Below the pieces are notes generated by a model. The model worked only from the letters and a program-made list of their open reading frames with translations, ran no database searches and was not told the DNA's origin. This document shows positions 16,356-23,483 of a stretch of DNA of 35,619 nucleotides, piece after piece (position 1 is the first letter of the stretch; every line of letters begins with the position of its first letter). Source of the DNA: Croceibacterium sp. (GTDB taxonomy: Bacteria > Pseudomonadota > Alphaproteobacteria > Sphingomonadales > Sphingomonadaceae). The translations under genes and the position numbers were made by a program. The DNA lies in the NCBI GenBank assembly GCA_025450635.1, contig JANWHA010000019.1:1-35619 (forward strand), in the 5' to 3' direction.

Positions 16356-17750
16356 ATGGCGCTCGACATCCTCGTGGTCGACGATGAGCATGATATCCGC
16401 GAACTGGTCGCCGGGGTGTTGACCGACGAGGGATACGAGTGCCGTACCGCGGGCGACAGCACACGCGCGCTCCAGTTGGTCGACGAACGTCGCCCCAGCC
16501 TGGTGCTGCTGGACGTGTGGCTTCACGGCAGCCCGATGGACGGGCTCGAGCTACTCGACGCAATCAAGGTCCGCGAGCCGGCGCTGCCCGTCATCATCTT
16601 CTCCGGTCACGGCAACATAGATACCGCGGTCTCGGCGGTGAGCCGGGGGGCGATGGATTTCATCGAGAAGCCGTTCGAGGCCGAGCGGCTGCTGCACCTC
16701 GTGGGCCGAGCAACAGAAACCGAACGGCTCCAACGCGAGAATGCTCGCTTGCGCGAAGGCTTCGTCCAGACTGACGAGTTCACCGGCAATTCGAGCGCGA
16801 TCAACCAGGTGCGCGCGACGCTGAAGCGCGTCGCCAATACCGGCAGCCGGGTTATGATCACCGGCCCCGCCGGCGCCGGCAAGGAAGTCGCCGCGCGGCT
16901 GCTCCACGCCTGGAGCCCGCGCGCCGACAAGGCCTTCGTCACCGTCAATTCCGCCCGCATCACCCCCGAACGTTTCGAGCAGGAGCTGTTCGGGGAAGAA
17001 GCCGACGGCAAGCTCGTGCGTGCCGGCCTGCTCGAGATGGCCGACGGGGGAACGCTCTACCTCGATGAAGTGGCGGACATGCCGATCAACACACAGGCGC
17101 GGATCCTGCGCGTCCTGACCGACCAGAGCTTCGTTCGCGCCGGCGGCAACCGCCAGATCGGCGTCGACGTGCGGGTCGTCTCCTCGACCGCGCGCGACCT
17201 CGAGAACGAGATCGAGGAGAAGCGCTTCCGCGAGGATCTGTTCTACCGCCTCAACGTGGTGCCGGTCGCGATCCCGCCCCTGGCCGACCGGCGAGAGGAC
17301 ATTCCGGCGTTGGCGGACCACTTCTTCACCCGCTACGCCCGCGAGCAGGGTCTCGCCGCGCCGGCCGTATCGCTGGAAGCGATGGCCGCTTTGCAAGCGT
17401 ATGACTGGCCGGGCAACGTTCGCCAGTTGCGCAATGTGATCGAGCGCACGGTGATCCTCGCTCCGCGCGACCGGCTCGAGCGGATCGAAGCCGACATGCT
17501 GCCCGAGGAGATCATCGGCGGCTCGTCGGAGAGCGGCAGCGGCATGTCCGCGCTGATGGGCGTGCCGCTACGCGAGGCGCGCGAGAACTTCGAGCGCGAG
17601 TACTTGCGGATCCAGATTCGCCGCTTCTCGGGCAACATTTCAAAGACCGCCGGCTTCATTGGCATGGAGCGCTCGGCACTGCACCGCAAGCTCAAGCTCC
17701 TCGGCATGGGCGAGCGCGAGGTGAACGGCGGCGGGGATGGCGGCGGCTAG
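16356..17750 (+). CDS. ntrX: Response regulator NtrX
   Basis: A 464-aa protein starting at ATG 16356, after GGAG (16344-16347); the track uses TTG three bases earlier. The receiver has VVDDEHDIRE and phospho-Asp in VLLDVWL (near 53). The AAA+ domain has an altered Walker A (GPAGAGKE), and the sigma-54 contact motif GAFTGA is missing: the region reads FGEEADGKLVRAGLLEMADGGTLYLDE. The C-terminal Fis-type helix (FSGNISKTAGFIGMERSALHRKLKLLG) is intact. Loss of GAFTGA is usual for NtrX-like regulators (from memory) and suggests it acts without sigma-54. Its stop codon shares the CTAG palindrome with the convergent gene's stop. Confidence 0.95.
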   Translation: MALDILVVDDEHDIRELVAGVLTDEGYECRTAGDSTRALQLVDERRPSLVLLDVWLHGSPMDGLELLDAIKVREPALPVIIFSGHGNIDTAVSAVSRGAMDFIEKPFEAERLLHLVGRATETERLQRENARLREGFVQTDEFTGNSSAINQVRATLKRVANTGSRVMITGPAGAGKEVAARLLHAWSPRADKAFVTVNSARITPERFEQELFGEEADGKLVRAGLLEMADGGTLYLDEVADMPINTQARILRVLTDQSFVRAGGNRQIGVDVRVVSSTARDLENEIEEKRFREDLFYRLNVVPVAIPPLADRREDIPALADHFFTRYAREQGLAAPAVSLEAMAALQAYDWPGNVRQLRNVIERTVILAPRDRLERIEADMLPEEIIGGSSESGSGMSALMGVPLREARENFEREYLRIQIRRFSGNISKTAGFIGMERSALHRKLKLLGMGEREVNGGGDGGG

Positions 17751-18097
17751 CGTGATGCCTTGGCATGGTTAAGCGCGACGGCTTCTGAGATTAGCGCCTT
17801 GAACGCCGCCTCGTCGATCGCATCGCCTTCGAAGATGTCGAGCGCGCGGCGGGTGCCGCCGTCGAGGCTGGAGTTGAACAACTCCGCAGGGTCGTCGAGC
17901 GCGGCACCCCGCGCAAAGGTCAGCTTCACCTTGTCCTTGTAGGTTTCCCCGGTGCAGATGATGCCGCCGTCTTCCCACACGGGCACGCCGGCAGGGTTCG
18001 ACGGCTTGCGCCACTTGCGCTCCTCGGTCGCATTGGGCGCGGCCTGCTCGATAAGTTTGCGGATACGATCGAGCGTTTCCTGGCGCCAATCACTCAC
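17747..18097 (-). CDS. DUF1801-like small protein
   Basis: A 116-aa protein. I start at GTG 18097 (VSDWRQETLDRIRKLIEQ), seven bases after AGGAGG. The track's extra 24 residues lie upstream of that site. The body (ATEERKWRKPSNPAGVPVWEDGGIICTGETYKDKVKLTFARGAAL, then LDGGTRRALDIFEGDAIDEAAFKALISEAV) fits the DUF1801/YdhG-like fold, whose members include a proposed Bacillus iron chaperone. The function here is unknown. It lies on the minus strand between ntrX and hfq, which are usually adjacent, so it is an insertion into a conserved cluster. Confidence 0.85.
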   Translation of the reverse strand: MSDWRQETLDRIRKLIEQAAPNATEERKWRKPSNPAGVPVWEDGGIICTGETYKDKVKLTFARGAALDDPAELFNSSLDGGTRRALDIFEGDAIDEAAFKALISEAVALNHAKASR

Positions 18098-18169
18098 CTT
18101 GAAACCTCCTCCGGGGCTGCGAATCCGACAAACGCCTGCCGTCATGGAACTGCGATTGATCAAAGTCAT

Positions 18170-18198
18170 TTGCTGAATCTGGCGGACCGGGCGATAAT
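18170..18198 (+). promoter_or_regulatory. Candidate sigma-70-type promoter of hfq
   Basis: TTGCTG (18170-18175), a 17-base spacer, and GATAAT (18193-18198). It lies about 90 bases before the hfq ATG, in the only non-coding stretch of this cluster, so hfq-hflX can be transcribed apart from ntr. Confidence 0.6.
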
Positions 18199-18203
18199 GG
18201 CCG

Positions 18204-18231
18204 CGTTACCCCCGGCCCAACTTTCGTAACG
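18204..18231 (+). promoter_or_regulatory. Hairpin in the hfq 5' leader
   Basis: CGTTAC (18204-18209) pairs with GTAACG (18226-18231). GGCCC and GGGCC in the same region could form a competing stem. It lies in the predicted hfq leader; hfq mRNAs are often self-regulated, so this is a candidate site. Confidence 0.4.
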
Positions 18232-18285
18232 GGCCAGATCGCGGACCGCAGAAGCGGCCGCCAAAAAGAAGAAGGAGTGCGGTAC

Positions 18286-18858
18286 ATGCCCAAGGGAACG
18301 CTAACCGCCCGACCGAAGCCTGCGAGCGAAGAGGCAACCCCAGCGCCTTCGATCCCGACGCCGATCGGGGTCAAGGGCGCAAATCTGCAAGACGTCTTCC
18401 TCAATCACCTGCGGCGCGAGAAGATGCCCGTCACGATGTTCCTGGTGAAGGGCGTCAAGCTGCAGGGCATCGTCACCTGGTTCGACAACTTCTCGATCCT
18501 GCTGCGGCGCGACGGCCAATCGCAACTTGTCTATAAGCACGCCATCTCAACCATCATGCCCAGCCAGCCGATCGACGCAGCGCAATTCGGCCCCGGTGGC
18601 GAGGGGCCCCGTAAGCAGCGGCTGCTGCAGGACGTGTTCCTGAGCCGCGTGCGCGATGCCGCGGTGCAGGTGACGATGTTCCTGGTCAACGGCGTGATGC
18701 TGCAAGGGCGCATCGCCGCTTACGACTTGTTCTGCATGCTTCTCGAGCGCGAAGGCTTCGTGCAACTTGCTTACAAGCACGCCGTTTCCACCATCCAACC
18801 GGCGGCGCCGGTCGACCTGACGAGCGAGTGGGGCGAGGAAGAAGGCGAAGCGGCCTGA
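18286..18858 (+). CDS. hfq: Hfq with two fused Sm domains
   Basis: A 190-aa RNA chaperone, about twice the usual Hfq core. ATG 18286 follows AAGGAG by eight bases; the track's GTG at 18277 overlaps that site. Sm domain 1 (about 33-97) is canonical: [43 protein letters not shown]. Sm domain 2 (about 113-176) repeats it exactly 80 residues later: [43 protein letters not shown]. Domain 2 keeps the proximal-site Gln and YKH but loses the rim patch (RREK to VRDA) and the distal-face Lys (VKLQG to VMLQG). Three chains could form a six-domain ring. I recall double Hfq being noted in Novosphingobium. hflX follows directly. Confidence 0.96.
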   Translation: MPKGTLTARPKPASEEATPAPSIPTPIGVKGANLQDVFLNHLRREKMPVTMFLVKGVKLQGIVTWFDNFSILLRRDGQSQLVYKHAISTIMPSQPIDAAQFGPGGEGPRKQRLLQDVFLSRVRDAAVQVTMFLVNGVMLQGRIAAYDLFCMLLEREGFVQLAYKHAVSTIQPAAPVDLTSEWGEEEGEAA

Positions 18859-18863
18859 ACATC

Positions 18864-20180
18864 GTGGACGAAATCGGTGAAGTCGCGCGCGGGGCGCGCG
18901 CGCTGGTTGTGCATCCCGACATCCGCGGCACGCGCAACGGGCTTGAGCCCGAATCGCGGCTCGAGGAAGCCAAGGGCCTCGCGCTGGCGATCGGGCTCGT
19001 CGTCGCCGACGCCATCGTGGTGCCATTGCGCCAGGTCCGCCCGGCGACGCTGCTCGGCCAAGGTCAGATCGAGCGCATCGCCGCCGAGTGCGAAGTCGAC
19101 CAAGCGGAGCTGGTGATCGTCGATGGTGCGCTCTCGGGCATCCAGCAGCGCAACCTCGAGGAAAAGCTGAAGCGCAAGGTGATCGACCGCACGGGCCTCA
19201 TCCTGGAAATCTTCGGCGAGCGCGCGGCGACGGCGGAAGGACGGCTGCAGGTCGAGCTGGCGCACCTCGACTACCAGCAGAGCCGGCTGGTTCGCAGCTG
19301 GACCCACCTCGAGCGCCAGCGCGGCGGCTTCGGCTTCCTCGGCGGCCCCGGCGAAACCCAGATCGAAGCCGACCGGCGAATGATCCGCGACCGCATGGCG
19401 CGAATCAGGCGCGAGCTCGAGCAGGTCCGTCGCACCCGTGCGCTACATCGCAAGCGACGCGAGCGGGCGCCGTGGCCGGTGATCGCGCTGGTCGGCTACA
19501 CCAATGCCGGCAAATCGACCTTGTTCAACCGCCTGACCGGCGCCGACGTGAGGGCCGAAGACCTGCTGTTCGCCACGCTTGATCCGACCATGCGGGCAAT
19601 CTCGCTGCCGGGCGTAGAGAAGGCGATCATCTCTGACACCGTCGGCTTCATTTCCGACCTGCCGACCCAGCTCGTTGCCGCCTTCCGCGCTACGCTGGAG
19701 GAAGTGACCGAGGCCGACCTGATCCTCCACGTGCGCGACATCGCCAATCCCGACAGCGCCGCGCAGAAGCGCCAGGTGCTCGAAGTTCTTCGGGAGCTCG
19801 GCGTCGTCGAAGGGGACGGGGAAGGAGATGAAAGCCGCGTGCCGATCGTCGAGCTGTGGAACAAGTGGGACTTGCTCGAGGACGAACGGCGCGCGGAGCT
19901 GGAAACGATGGCCGCGCGGGATGCGGGCGTGCTGGCGATATCGGCCGAGACCGGACTCGGCGTCGAAACGATGCTCGATCGCATCGGCCGCCTGTTGACC
20001 GAAGGTGCGCGCATACACACCTTCACGGTTCCGGCAACCGACGGCGCGCGGATCGCATGGTTGCACCGCCACGGCGAAGTTCTGGGCGAAAGCGACGCCG
20101 GGGAAGGGGAGGCGGGGCCGCTTCGCCGCCTCGACGTGCGTTTAACCGACAAGGAGTTCGGCCGCTACGCCAGTTTGTAG
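18864..20180 (+). CDS. hflX: GTPase HflX, ribosome rescue/splitting factor
   Basis: About 438 aa. I place the start at GTG 18864 (VDEIGEVARGARALVVHP), five bases after the hfq stop; the track's 18828 lies inside hfq. The N-terminal HflX domain shows TLLGQGQIERIA and the coiled region ends in GGFGFLGGPGETQIEADRR. The G domain has G1 GYTNAGKST (about 211-219), the G2 Thr in FATLDPT, G3 DTVGF, and NKWD for guanine recognition. HflX binds 50S subunits and splits stalled 70S ribosomes under stress. Pairing with hfq is conserved across proteobacteria. No ribosome binding site is clear, so it is probably coupled to hfq. Confidence 0.94.
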   Translation: MDEIGEVARGARALVVHPDIRGTRNGLEPESRLEEAKGLALAIGLVVADAIVVPLRQVRPATLLGQGQIERIAAECEVDQAELVIVDGALSGIQQRNLEEKLKRKVIDRTGLILEIFGERAATAEGRLQVELAHLDYQQSRLVRSWTHLERQRGGFGFLGGPGETQIEADRRMIRDRMARIRRELEQVRRTRALHRKRRERAPWPVIALVGYTNAGKSTLFNRLTGADVRAEDLLFATLDPTMRAISLPGVEKAIISDTVGFISDLPTQLVAAFRATLEEVTEADLILHVRDIANPDSAAQKRQVLEVLRELGVVEGDGEGDESRVPIVELWNKWDLLEDERRAELETMAARDAGVLAISAETGLGVETMLDRIGRLLTEGARIHTFTVPATDGARIAWLHRHGEVLGESDAGEGEAGPLRRLDVRLTDKEFGRYASL

Positions 20181-20218
20181 CCGTTGACGGGCGCCCGCGC
20201 CCCCGCGATGTTGGCCAA

Positions 20219-20977
20219 ATGCTTCCTGGGATCGAAACCGGCTACGAAGCGGAGTTCGACTTTCCACCGTTCCGTGGGCCGCCGCCGCGCCCGTATCTTC
20301 TTGCCAGTGTCCCGCGCTCAGGCAGCACGTTCGTCAGCCATTTGTTGTGGCAGACCGGGTGCCTGGGAGCCCCCCTGGAGTACTGCAACTTCGATCCGAA
20401 CGGGCCCTACGGAGATGCGCACCAGTCACAATCGGAGCAGCAACGACTGTGGCGAGAAGTGTTGATCCGCAGGACGTCGCCGAACGGAGTCTTCGGGCTC
20501 AAGGGCTTTCCGGTCCAGTTCGAAGCGCTCCAGCGAGATAACCCGGCATTGCTTGCAGAGGTCATGCGCGACGTGCTTCCCTCCCGCGCTCGCGGCCGCA
20601 TCGTTTTATTGCGTCGCCGAGATCGCACCGCTCACGCGATTTCCTACGCCCGGGCGATCATTTCAGGCATCTGGCGCGCCGAACAGGAGCGTGAGGAAAT
20701 GACCGAACCGGAATACTCCCGAATAGCCGTCGAGCGGGCAGAACGAATGATCGAAAGCCAGGAAGGCGCCTGGCGCGCCATGCTGGTCGATCTCGGAATC
20801 GAACCTCTGATGCTGTGGTACGAGGACGTGCTCACCGCTCCCGGGAGGGCCATCGACGCCGTGGCCGAATACCTCGAAATAGAAATAGACCCGTCCGCCG
20901 CCGTGAAGATTCCCAGGATCGAACGGCAATCGCAAGATGGCGCGCGCACATGGGCGCGTCAGCACGCCGGAGGCTAA
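20219..20977 (+). CDS. Stf0-type sulfotransferase
   Basis: A 252-aa protein starting at MLPGIETGYEAEF (ATG 20219), 38 bases after hflX. The track's longer frame overlaps hflX. The N-terminus has the PAPS 5'-phosphosulfate loop SVPRSGSTFVSHLLWQTGCLGAPLEYCN. The 3'-phosphate region is RIVLLRRRDRTAHAISYARA, and VFGLKGFPVQFEAL lies between them. This layout is that of Stf0 enzymes, which in mycobacteria put sulfate on trehalose; the acceptor here is unknown. A plausible target is a surface or soluble glycan or lipid. It lies between hflX and mazG and is probably an accessory insertion. It ends tail to tail with mazG over CTAA. Confidence 0.9.
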   Translation: MLPGIETGYEAEFDFPPFRGPPPRPYLLASVPRSGSTFVSHLLWQTGCLGAPLEYCNFDPNGPYGDAHQSQSEQQRLWREVLIRRTSPNGVFGLKGFPVQFEALQRDNPALLAEVMRDVLPSRARGRIVLLRRRDRTAHAISYARAIISGIWRAEQEREEMTEPEYSRIAVERAERMIESQEGAWRAMLVDLGIEPLMLWYEDVLTAPGRAIDAVAEYLEIEIDPSAAVKIPRIERQSQDGARTWARQHAGG

Positions 20978-21720
20978 ATCTCGCCCGCCTTTACCCGCTG
21001 CCACAGCGTTTCCTGCTCGTCGAGCGAGAGCGCAGCGAACGCCTCGGGGCCGCCGGCCAGCGCCTCCATCGCGCGAAAGCGACGCTCGAACTTCAGGTTG
21101 GCGGCGCGCAAGGCGTCTTCGGGCGCGATCCCATAAGCGCGGACCAGGTTCACGGCGGCGAACAGCAAGTCGCCGGCTTCTTCCGCCCGCTCGTCCTGAG
21201 GTGCGGCAGCCAATTCGTTGGCTTCCTCGATGATTTTCGCCGCGGGCCCCTCGGCATCGGGCCAGTCGAATCCCGAACGCGCTGCCCGGCGCTGCAGCTT
21301 CTCGGCCCGAAGCAAGGCCGGCAGCGCGGTCGCCACGCCGTCGAGTGCGCTCTCGGTGCCCTTGTGCGCTCGCTCGGTGGCCTTGAGCGCCTCCCATCCG
21401 GGCGAATGGTCGGCGTCGCCGAAGACGTGCGGATGGCGAGCCTCCATCTTGTCGGCGATCGAAGCGGCAACGTCGGCGAAATCGAACAGGCCGGCTTCCT
21501 CGGCCATGCGCGCGTGGAACACGACCTGGAGCAGCAGGTCGCCGAGCTCGCCACGCAAATCATCCATGTCCGAGCGCTCGATCGCGTCGGCGACTTCGTA
21601 GGCTTCCTCGATCGTGTACGGCGCGATCGTTGAGAACGATTGCGCTCGGTCCCATTCGCAGCCGGAAGGGCCGCGGAGGCGGGCCATGATTGAGAGGAGG
21701 CGGTTGAGTTGCTCGGACAT
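20974..21720 (-). CDS. mazG: Nucleoside triphosphate pyrophosphohydrolase MazG
   Basis: A 248-aa enzyme that converts NTPs and dNTPs to monophosphates and clears damaged nucleotides. Two MazG-type helical units are visible. The first has GCEWDRAQSFSTIAPYTIEEAYEVADAI, then ELGDLLLQVVFHARMAEE, with E-x-x-E and E-x-x-D metal ligands. The second has IIEEANELAAA, then EEAGDLLFAAVNLVRAYG. Length and order match E. coli MazG. It is last on the minus train, 55 bases after the 54-aa membrane protein gene, and has its own AT-rich promoter. It converges with the sulfotransferase gene. Confidence 0.95.
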   Translation of the reverse strand: MSEQLNRLLSIMARLRGPSGCEWDRAQSFSTIAPYTIEEAYEVADAIERSDMDDLRGELGDLLLQVVFHARMAEEAGLFDFADVAASIADKMEARHPHVFGDADHSPGWEALKATERAHKGTESALDGVATALPALLRAEKLQRRAARSGFDWPDAEGPAAKIIEEANELAAAPQDERAEEAGDLLFAAVNLVRAYGIAPEDALRAANLKFERRFRAMEALAGGPEAFAALSLDEQETLWQRVKAGEI

Positions 21721-21731
21721 CCAAGGATGAT

Positions 21732-21760
21732 AATATATATTATGTTAAATCAAGAAGCAA
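21732..21760 (-). promoter_or_regulatory. Candidate mazG promoter with AT palindrome
   Basis: On the minus strand: TTGCTT (21760-21755), 17 bases, TATATT (21737-21732). The -10 region sits in ATAATATATATTAT (21730-21743), a perfect 14-bp A/T palindrome that stands out in this GC-rich genome. The -10 is only about a dozen bases from the ATG, so the mRNA would be nearly leaderless. Confidence 0.55.
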
Positions 21761-21775
21761 TCGTCGAGGCAGATC

Positions 21776-21940
21776 CTACCCTATCGCAGTAAAGATCGCC
21801 GCCGCGGCAAAGAAGATGGCGCCCCAAATCAGCGCGTACAAGATCGCTTTGCGCGCGTTGAGCTGCCGCGCGCGCAACGCCGATCCGGCAAGGACGAGCC
21901 AACCGAGCAACGCAATGACCGAAACCCAGCTCGAATTCAT
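21776..21940 (-). CDS. 54-residue membrane protein, missed by the ORF track
   Basis: Translating the minus strand from ATG 21940 gives MNSSWVSVIALLGWLVLAGSA, then LRARQLNARKAILYALIWGAI and a hydrophobic tail ending FTAIG. It is two predicted transmembrane helices joined by a short positively charged loop (RARQLNARK). It was too short for the track, whose 71-aa frame here (21750-21965) is a shadow. The ATG overlaps the stop of the MBL-fold gene (ATGA), the same coupling seen along this operon, which strongly supports it as real. The loop charge predicts both ends outside the cytoplasm. The function is unknown. Confidence 0.82.
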   Translation of the reverse strand: MNSSWVSVIALLGWLVLAGSALRARQLNARKAILYALIWGAIFFAAAAIFTAIG

Positions 21941-22707
21941 CCGAGCTCGATCTCCATCCCGTCATACCCGACTAGCACATTGGCCGGCGTCTCGGCCGTA
22001 AGCGTCGCGTAATCCATGCTCTTGTCGAGATGTGTCAGCACCGTCAGGCCCGCGCGCGTTCGCTCGGCGAAGTCCAGCGCCATCGCCAGGCTGGCGTGAG
22101 TGGGATGGAATTCGCGGCGGAGACAATCGGTTACGAGAATGTCGACACTTTCGAATAGTTCGATCATATCCTCAGATACATCACTAAAATCAGTAGCATA
22201 TCCAACACTCCTGCCATCGGCCTCAAAACGAAAGGCGGTGCTCGTGATCGGGCCATGCGGCATTTCGCAGGTGTCGATAGCAAATCCGGCCACGATCCGG
22301 ACCGTGCCGAGCGGTTGCAAGTCGACGATGGTCGGGTAGCCGTACTTGCCGGCAAACACGTAACTGAACCGCTGCTTCAGCCGTCCCACGGTGTTGACCG
22401 AGGCATAACCCGGCAAAGGCGCGTTGCGGCCGAAGCGCATGGGCCGAAGGTCGTCTATCCCGTGACAATGATCGGCGTGATCGTGGGTCCAGACGACCGC
22501 GTCGACGGCCTCGATGCCGTTGGTGAGAAGTTGATTGCGGAGGTCGGTCGAGGTGTCGACCAGGATCCGCGCGCCGGCTTGACTTTCGACGACGATCGAC
22601 ACGCGCGAGCGGCGGTTCTTCGGCTCGTTCGGGTCGCATTCGCCCCAGTCGTTGCCAATCCGCGGAACCCCGGTGGAGGTACCCGACCCGAGTACGATCA
22701 GCTTCAC
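21937..22707 (-). CDS. MBL-fold metallo-hydrolase, PhnP/RNase Z-like
   Basis: A 256-aa enzyme starting with GTG at 22707, overlapping the tatD stop (GTGA). The metallo-beta-lactamase fold is clear: LGSGTSTGVPRIG at the N-terminus, the metal motif WTHDHADHCHG (His 75, His 77, Asp 79, His 80), then MPHGP, YATDFSDV and THLDKSMD. The N-terminus and Cys-containing GECDPNEPKNRR resemble PhnP-like cyclic phosphodiesterases. The substrate is not certain. It follows tatD in many alphaproteobacteria (metG-tatD-MBL order). Codons near bases 22130-22210 are unusually A/T-rich for the operon. Confidence 0.92.
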   Translation of the reverse strand: MKLIVLGSGTSTGVPRIGNDWGECDPNEPKNRRSRVSIVVESQAGARILVDTSTDLRNQLLTNGIEAVDAVVWTHDHADHCHGIDDLRPMRFGRNAPLPGYASVNTVGRLKQRFSYVFAGKYGYPTIVDLQPLGTVRIVAGFAIDTCEMPHGPITSTAFRFEADGRSVGYATDFSDVSEDMIELFESVDILVTDCLRREFHPTHASLAMALDFAERTRAGLTVLTHLDKSMDYATLTAETPANVLVGYDGMEIELG

Positions 22708-23483
22708 ATCGCGGCCTTACTAAACAGTCCTCGAAAATTGCGGGTGGTGTTCTCGGCCAGCGCTTCAAGACTTTCACCGCGCAAATCCGCGACGAAGCGC
22801 GCCGTGTCGGCGACATAGGCGGGTTCGCACGGCCGCCCGCGGTGCGGCACCGGCGCGAGAAACGGGCTGTCGGTTTCGACCAGCAGGCGGTCGGCCGGGA
22901 TTTCCGGCGCGAATTCCTGCAGTTCCTTCGCGTTCCTGAAAGTGACGATGCCTGACAGCGAAATCGTCAGGCCCAGCTCGAGCACCTTGCGGCCGAAGGC
23001 GGGGGAAGCGGTGAAACAGTGGATCAGCGCAGGGAAGGCACCCTTCCCCAACTCGTCCTCGAGGATCGCGACCGTATCGTCCTCGGCGTCGCGGGTGTGG
23101 ATGATCAGCGGCAATCCATTGATGCGCGAGACCGCGATGTGGGTGCGGAACAGCGCTTGCTGCACCTGGCGATCGGACTTGTCGTAATAGTAATCGAGGC
23201 CGGTCTCGCCGATCCCAATCACGCGCGGGTGCGCTACCGCTTCGAGCAATGCCGCTTCGCCGAGGTCGGCGTGCTGGTCGGCCTCGTGCGGATGGATGCC
23301 GATGCTCGCCCAAACGTCGGGCTCCCGCTCGGCAGTGCCGACGACCCTGCCCCATTCGCCGCGACGTGTGGAGATGTTGAGGAACCCGCCAACTCCCGCT
23401 GCCCGCGCCCGCTCGAGCACGCCGCGCTGGTCTTCGGCGAGGCCTTCGTATTCGAGGTGGCAGTGGCTGTCGATCAGCGTCAC
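22704..23483 (-). CDS. tatD: TatD family metal-dependent hydrolase/DNase
   Basis: A 259-aa protein. It starts at GTG 23483 (VTLIDSHCHLEYEG), overlapping the metG stop (GTGA); the track's start at 23780 is inside metG. The TIM-barrel metal ligands are present: DSHCH (His 7, His 9), GETGLDYYYD (Glu), IHTRDA (His), IHCFT (His) and ETDSPFLAPVPHRG (Asp). TatD proteins are 3'-5' DNases or deoxyaminoacylase-like hydrolases in the cytoplasm and do not take part in protein export despite the name. It is the fifth gene of a tightly overlapping run dac-tmk-holB-metG-tatD-MBL. Confidence 0.95.
   Translation of the reverse strand: MTLIDSHCHLEYEGLAEDQRGVLERARAAGVGGFLNISTRRGEWGRVVGTAEREPDVWASIGIHPHEADQHADLGEAALLEAVAHPRVIGIGETGLDYYYDKSDRQVQQALFRTHIAVSRINGLPLIIHTRDAEDDTVAILEDELGKGAFPALIHCFTASPAFGRKVLELGLTISLSGIVTFRNAKELQEFAPEIPADRLLVETDSPFLAPVPHRGRPCEPAYVADTARFVADLRGESLEALAENTTRNFRGLFSKAAM

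Noticed and set aside
21750-21965. 71-aa minus ORF from the track
   Set aside because: It is out of frame with the coupled 54-aa membrane protein, which has a far better start and hydrophobic pattern.
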